This document shows positions 59,285 to 64,000 of a DNA stretch of 64,000 nt, one piece after another (positions within the stretch are counted from its first letter, which is position 1; each line of letters starts with the position of its first letter). Source of the stretch: Phallusia mammillata. Its lineage: Eukaryota > Chordata > Ascidiacea > Phlebobranchia > Ascidiidae. The stretch covers positions 22,858 to 86,857 of the forward strand of contig QLIY01000085.1 of NCBI GenBank assembly GCA_003260075.1. The letters are read 5' to 3'. Made by a program: the position numbers and the translations under genes. The notes below the pieces were generated by a model. It was not told the DNA's origin. It saw only the letters and a list, made by a program, of their open reading frames with translations, and did no database searches.

Positions 59285-61387
59285 ATCTAAACCAAAGGCT
59301 ATAAGTGGGATTCGTGTAGGTTCAGCTAAATTGATGAATGCCAAACACGAAATTGGCAAGAAGGTTGATAAAAAGCAAAACTACTAGAGAGCAAAATGTG
59401 GTTCAGGCTAACCGAAAATGATAAAAACGCCTGTTCTTGGAGATCTGTTAAAAAACTCAAATGTTAACTGAACGCCTGTCGTTGCTATAGAATAGTGTGA
59501 AATTGCGCAGGTTTAACGGACTGGAAAAGCTGGTAGTCAAGGTTCGACAGCAAAACCGCGCAGTTTAAGCGTTTTGTCAACACAAATCCGTAGCAGTGGT
59601 AATTTGGCAAAGGACGTACTTAACAAGTTATGTACAGACAAAGCAATATCCTGTGCCACAATACGCACTGCTGAATACAAGATAATTGCAAACTATGCTC
59701 AATTCCGCAGCTGTAGATTGCAAGATATGTTTTAAGAAGGCGTTTGTTTATAGCGTTGATGTTAAGGTTTTGTACGTTTGATTTAAACGCACATGATAAC
59801 ATGATTAGGTTGAATATTTTATATGTTCAGCGTTTTAGCGTTAAGCATAGATTGCAATTGTCGTCCATGGTGACTTTTGGGGTGGTCCACAGTACGTCTA
59901 TTATAATTGTTGATAAACTGGAGCTTCATATTTAACATTGAAAGATCGTCAAAATGTTAGCTGTCAATAATTTATGTCACTTCTTAAAATTCGGGCTTGA
60001 AGAAATATATTTCGGACTGGTGGTCTATGGCCTGAATAGGCTTTATTGGGAAAAACATTGGCCCAAATTTAAAGGATCCGTGGGACTGCCAAGGGCACGT
60101 TTCTCAAGCTTTTATGAGACACGAGTATATATTCGTTTTTTCACCGTACGGTAAATGCTTATCTGAACTCCAAACTTTTTCGCTGCATATTAACAGGCGT
60201 TTTTTTCGAAAAACGCTAACAACGATGTACACTTTAGAAACCAGTGGTGAAAACAAAAAGAAAGCTTGGACCAATAACATATGACATACCAGTGTGCGAA
60301 ATCTCACGTTTACCGAAAAAAAACCAGACACCCGCATTAAGGAGTCACAAGAGCAAATCAAAATAGACAGGGGTTTTCTTCCAATCGGCGTTTCATGGTA
60401 ACCATGGGTACAGACTACGCACACGTCACGTGATCTACCACCAAACCCAGTCGCTATGACCGCAAGTGGCTTCAACTAACGCATACTACAGTCATTGCTT
60501 ATCGTCAAACTGTTTACTGTGCATTTTGCCATGTGCTGTACACCAGTTTGTTGTCTGTCTGTCTTAAAAAGAAGGATACAATTGTCATGTCGTCATTGGG
60601 AGTACATTTCTCCCTTGCGACAAATGCTATGTCAACATATGCCAGCCATTTAAAGGCTAATGTCAACAACAAGAACTAAAACCGTTTAGAAAACAAGGTT
60701 GAAACATCTGAGTCAATACCACGTGTTCACATTCTACTCTAAATATGTGCAGGTAGATATAAAAAATCGTCATTGGATATTGTGTAGATTAGAAACAGCT
60801 AGTAACCGTATTGACGTGGAGGCATAGGCCAAATCTAATGGTTTTGCAGATTGTCAAGTGGTAACCTTCGTAGCGATGTCTCATTTCCACGATACCAAGG
60901 AATTTTCAAATTAAAGCATATTTTGGACGTGAATTAAGATGTTACAAACCACGTACCTTAAAGGTTAAGGATGGCTAGCCTCATGATTTGACGTTCGAAA
61001 GTCAATGGAATGTAACGCAATGGAATTAGTATTTATTACAATCAGCTGATAAAATACAGTAAACATTATGACTAAACGTGTTCCTGGTTTAGCGTCAAGT
61101 CGACACAGTAAATGCTGTTGTGTAGCAGGTTTTTGTGAGATTGTACTTGGAGATTAGGCGTCAAATAACTCAATACAAGAAACATATTGGAAAGGTCCAA
61201 CAAACAATGGAATTCTTGCCCAAAGTGTACAATCTATATAAGTTGATCTGGAAAATATTAGGAAATCAATGAATGCGATCATGGAGTCGAGCTTACCTCT
61301 CACTTAGGCATGAAATTACTTATTACAACGTACAGCTGCTTGTTAAATATGTTCAAATAGTATTAAAGCTGAAAAACTAAAACTGTT

Positions 61388-61402
61388 TACATTAATTTTT
61401 AG
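61388..61402 (+). promoter_or_regulatory. 3' splice acceptor upstream of the methyltransferase ATG
   Basis: A T-rich tract ends in TTTTTAG at 61402, 38 nt before the ATG. No upstream coding exon is apparent, so it could be an SL trans-splice site or the end of a 5' UTR intron. Confidence 0.4.
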
Positions 61403-61440
61403 GTCCGTTTTTAAGTGAAACGTTTTTGTGTGACAACAAC

Positions 61441-62277
61441 ATGCAACGTTACTACGAGGCCAAGGAAATTACTGACTTCTATATCAAATACAGAGGAATT
61501 TACCCGAAAACAGCGGCTGACAACGTCATCAAACACGTAGTGGCCAACAAGAGAAATTATGACGAAAGCAAGAAGTTGGAACGCATGCTGGAAGTTGGTT
61601 GCGGAAGTGGACAAGCTACAAACCTCTTTGCTCCATATTTTAAAGAAGTCATAGCAACCGATGTCAGCCCCAACATGATCGATAAAGCCAATCAGCAAAA
61701 CGTATTCAGTCACGTGAGCTACGCGGAAGGCTGCGCCGAGTCTATTGACGCCGAAAATGGAAGCGTGGATTTGGTTTTAAGCGCTGAATGTGCACATTGG
61801 TTTGATTTACCGAAGTACTATTCCGAAGTGGCCCGCGTTTTAAAACCAGACGGCTGCCTTGTGCTTATATGTTATTACATTCCTTCCGCACATCCAGCAG
61901 GCAGCGCAAGAGAGCCGTACGTGAGTCAGTATTGGAAAGTTTTCAACGCTATCATATCCGAAGCGACGTATGACCGAAAAGCGTACAAAGAAATAGAAAA
62001 CCAATATCCCAATATTTACAGAAAAATTCCGAGCGACGAAAAAACAAGCTTCAAATTGCACACTCAAAAAACAGTGAGCTTGGCAGTGTACATTGAAATG
62101 CTAAAAACCGTTGACTGTTTTCAAAACACAGAATATGACCAGTTGTTGTTAAATAAGTTTTCTAGAATGCTGAAAAAAGCTTGGGGCTGGGACGACAATA
62201 TTGACGAATCTAAGTTTAATATTGATCTGCATTTTGAGTTTAGAGTTATGGTGGCCCGAAATTTAAAGTCAAATTAA
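61441..62277 (+). CDS. Class I SAM-dependent methyltransferase (type 11 domain)
   Basis: One uninterrupted coding exon of 278 codons. The frame is open a little upstream, but the first ATG is at 61441. The SAM-binding fold is clear: motif I EVGCGSGQ (residues 51-58), the acidic residue after strand 2 in ATDVSP (about 72-77), GSVDLVLSAECAHW for strand 4 (about 107-120), and RVLKPDGCLVL (132-142). The C-terminal half is less conserved. This resembles small-molecule methyltransferases such as yeast Tmt1/Crg1 and the animal proteins annotated as putative methyltransferase DDB_G0268948-like. The substrate cannot be deduced. It has no signal peptide and is probably cytosolic. It is the only intronless coding region in the window. 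Confidence 0.85.
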   Translation: MQRYYEAKEITDFYIKYRGIYPKTAADNVIKHVVANKRNYDESKKLERMLEVGCGSGQATNLFAPYFKEVIATDVSPNMIDKANQQNVFSHVSYAEGCAESIDAENGSVDLVLSAECAHWFDLPKYYSEVARVLKPDGCLVLICYYIPSAHPAGSAREPYVSQYWKVFNAIISEATYDRKAYKEIENQYPNIYRKIPSDEKTSFKLHTQKTVSLAVYIEMLKTVDCFQNTEYDQLLLNKFSRMLKKAWGWDDNIDESKFNIDLHFEFRVMVARNLKSN

Positions 62278-64000
62278 TAAGTTTCTTGCGTTTAAATAAC
62301 TTGCGTGATAAAATATTGCTTGCAAATGTTTCCAATACTGTTTCTATGCCTATTTCAGTTCACTTTTTTATGATGTTTCATTTTTAAACACAAACTTTAC
62401 ACAAATCGTTAGCGTATAGCATATATGTGTAAAATTTTGTTAAATGCTTTTTTTGGCACAAATTGTATTTATTGTAAAGTTGGTCCTGTTTATTACATTT
62501 ACGTTGTGTAAAAAGCACTCCTTATTGCGAAATAACAGTTTTTTTTATGTTTTGAAAATGATGTAATGATTGTATAGTGCAATTATTGCACTGCAATAGA
62601 ACCCAACGTGAATAAATATCTCATATAAGTATACTTTATCTTAATACTTTATTATTGATAGATACCATTTTGCTCTTACGTCGGAAATTCACATATCAAT
62701 AAAAATTGTAATTAAAAAAAAAAATTTTTTGTGTGTGTCAAAAATGTAAGCATTTAAATTTCCTGGCAAAACTTGCATTTGTAATCTACGCTAATTTCGA
62801 GTCATGTACATTATAGTAATAGCGCAGAGGTCTCTACACACATGTTGTTTAGGAAAATAATAGCAGCATTGGAGTAAGTTGAATCAATGGCACAGTACAG
62901 CCAAGTCAGAACACGACAGCTTTTGTTTTCCGCAAATAACTTATGCAATCAGGTCGAACTAGTGATAAGTATCACTGATCATACCGTCATCATTTCCTCA
63001 AATTAATCACGCTTCGCACTAACGATGATTTAAAATGTTGACACAGGCAAAATTTACACTACAAAGACGCGTCCTATGCAGAACATGTGGACGTGTAAAA
63101 TTTAAGAGAACAAAAGGGCTAAGATGCATTCAGACAAAAGGCTTTGTCGCCAAATAACGATATGAACTTCGCACGATGGTGTCAAATTTTGCAAGCAATG
63201 CCATACAGCCGAAATGAAGTTAATTGAGGTGCAACAGACTGCCTAGTGAGCAAATGTTCAAGTGACAGCCTAAACACTGATTTTGCTTTAGAAGTACTAC
63301 TTCATTCCTTTTTTAAACTGTAGCAAATTAACTGGAAATTTCACATTAAGTAAATTTGTAAAATCAATTTACAGTTATCAAAAACTACTATAGGCATGAC
63401 CCTCAGGCGATACACATTGGAGCATATAAAATTTATAGACTAAATAGAAGAACATAAAAGCTTATCAAACGTATATCACGCAAAATATACTTTGCATCGT
63501 TGTTTATTTGAGGTAAAAGTTATTGGCCTGGATGCAATTATTTAGGTCAAACCGCATAGTCACCTTATGGCAACACATGTCGGGTACTTTACACATATTG
63601 TAAACCGGATATGCGCAAACCAACATCCGTTGTTACAGTCCACTTAGAATTCAAGAAATGTGAAATGGGACATATATGCATGACTACGTTACCAAACGAT
63701 AGAAGGAACAGAACAGCTGTTAGTTGATTGGTCGGTTGACAAATCGGAATAAAAAAGGAATTTAGAACCACTCTTGTCTCTGCCAGGGCATTGTATTGTA
63801 TTAGATTACTTGCAGAAGAAGTACAATTAGATTTAGTGTTGTAGCATGTGTATTTTATAATTTTGTGTGTTTTTAGTTTTAGCGGCACATCAGACATGTC
63901 AAGACAATTGTCTTTCCATTAAAGTCTAGCTGCACTTACGCAATCGTAAAACCGTTTCTTGTAGACGCCTTCGTTGTACAATAATTATTTCTTTTGTTTT
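62278..64000. other. 3' flank of the methyltransferase gene
   Basis: After the poly(A) signal the sequence is AT-rich. No exon, RNA gene or repeat could be supported. Confidence 0.5.
62612..62617 (+). terminator. Poly(A) signal of the methyltransferase gene
   Basis: AATAAA lies 335 bp after the stop codon and is the first good match downstream. Confidence 0.55.

Larger units (their letters stand above)
51770..61440. other. Gene-poor region upstream of the DNAH2 motor exons
   Basis: No dynein tail or linker exon was recognised on the - strand. The region holds three hAT-like MITEs (52959, 56434, 58732), a retroelement remnant (57535-58260), several runs of 8-11 C (near 56667, 57631, 58218 and 58559), and GC-rich sequence at 52750-52860 of unknown nature. 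The last ~2 kb before 61440 shows nothing specific except the acceptor at 61402. Confidence 0.5.

Noticed and set aside
59620..60475. Open frames of 60-123 codons on both strands
   Set aside because: No domain or conserved motif, and frames on opposite strands overlap. No support as genes.

Overview
The window is animal nuclear DNA, almost certainly from the sea squirt Ciona (intestinalis/robusta group). The genes are rich in introns, most of them 100-900 bp long with GT-AG ends. The sequence is AT-rich and full of short hAT-like elements. The + strand at 46417-46432 carries the exact 16-nt Ciona spliced-leader sequence, inside what looks like a complete 46-nt SL RNA gene. The species call rests on that leader plus gene structure; no search was possible.

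Layout. (1) 769-3251 (+): a two-exon type II membrane protein with a PC-esterase/SGNH domain, damaged by a 68-bp duplication around a single N. (2) 4221-12356 (+) and 20421-13158 (-): two paralogous receptors arranged tail to tail. Each has a signal peptide, a string of LDL-receptor class A (LDLa) cysteine modules, and a seven-helix domain resembling relaxin receptors (RXFP/GRL101 type) but without leucine-rich repeats. The + copy is open throughout. The - copy has an in-frame stop, a +1 frameshift and a 681-bp transposon inside its TM6 exon, so it looks like a decaying pseudogene. (3) 51769-22361 (-): 49 exons of an axonemal dynein heavy chain, orthologous to DNAH2 (inner-arm I1/f beta chain), running from the start of AAA1 to the C-terminus. 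Its tail and linker were not found in the 12 kb upstream. (4) 51770-61440: a gene-poor stretch with MITEs and a degraded retroelement protease fragment. (5) 61441-62277 (+): a class I SAM-dependent methyltransferase with a single coding exon.

The most interesting non-coding signals are in introns. Two copies of an inverted-repeat element carry a compact hammerhead-ribozyme-like core (CTGATGA, stem II, GAAA, NGTC). Stem I differs between the copies by compensatory changes, and stem III is reduced to a near-palindrome, as in the Penelope-associated hammerheads that work as dimers. One copy sits at the centre of a 711-bp near-perfect palindrome next to an N, part of which is probably an assembly artefact. 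At least three + strand genes have a clear 3' splice acceptor just upstream of the ATG with no obvious partner exon, which fits SL trans-splicing.

The genes form no operon or pathway. They are neighbours: a Golgi-type esterase, a receptor pair, a ciliary motor and a small-molecule methyltransferase.
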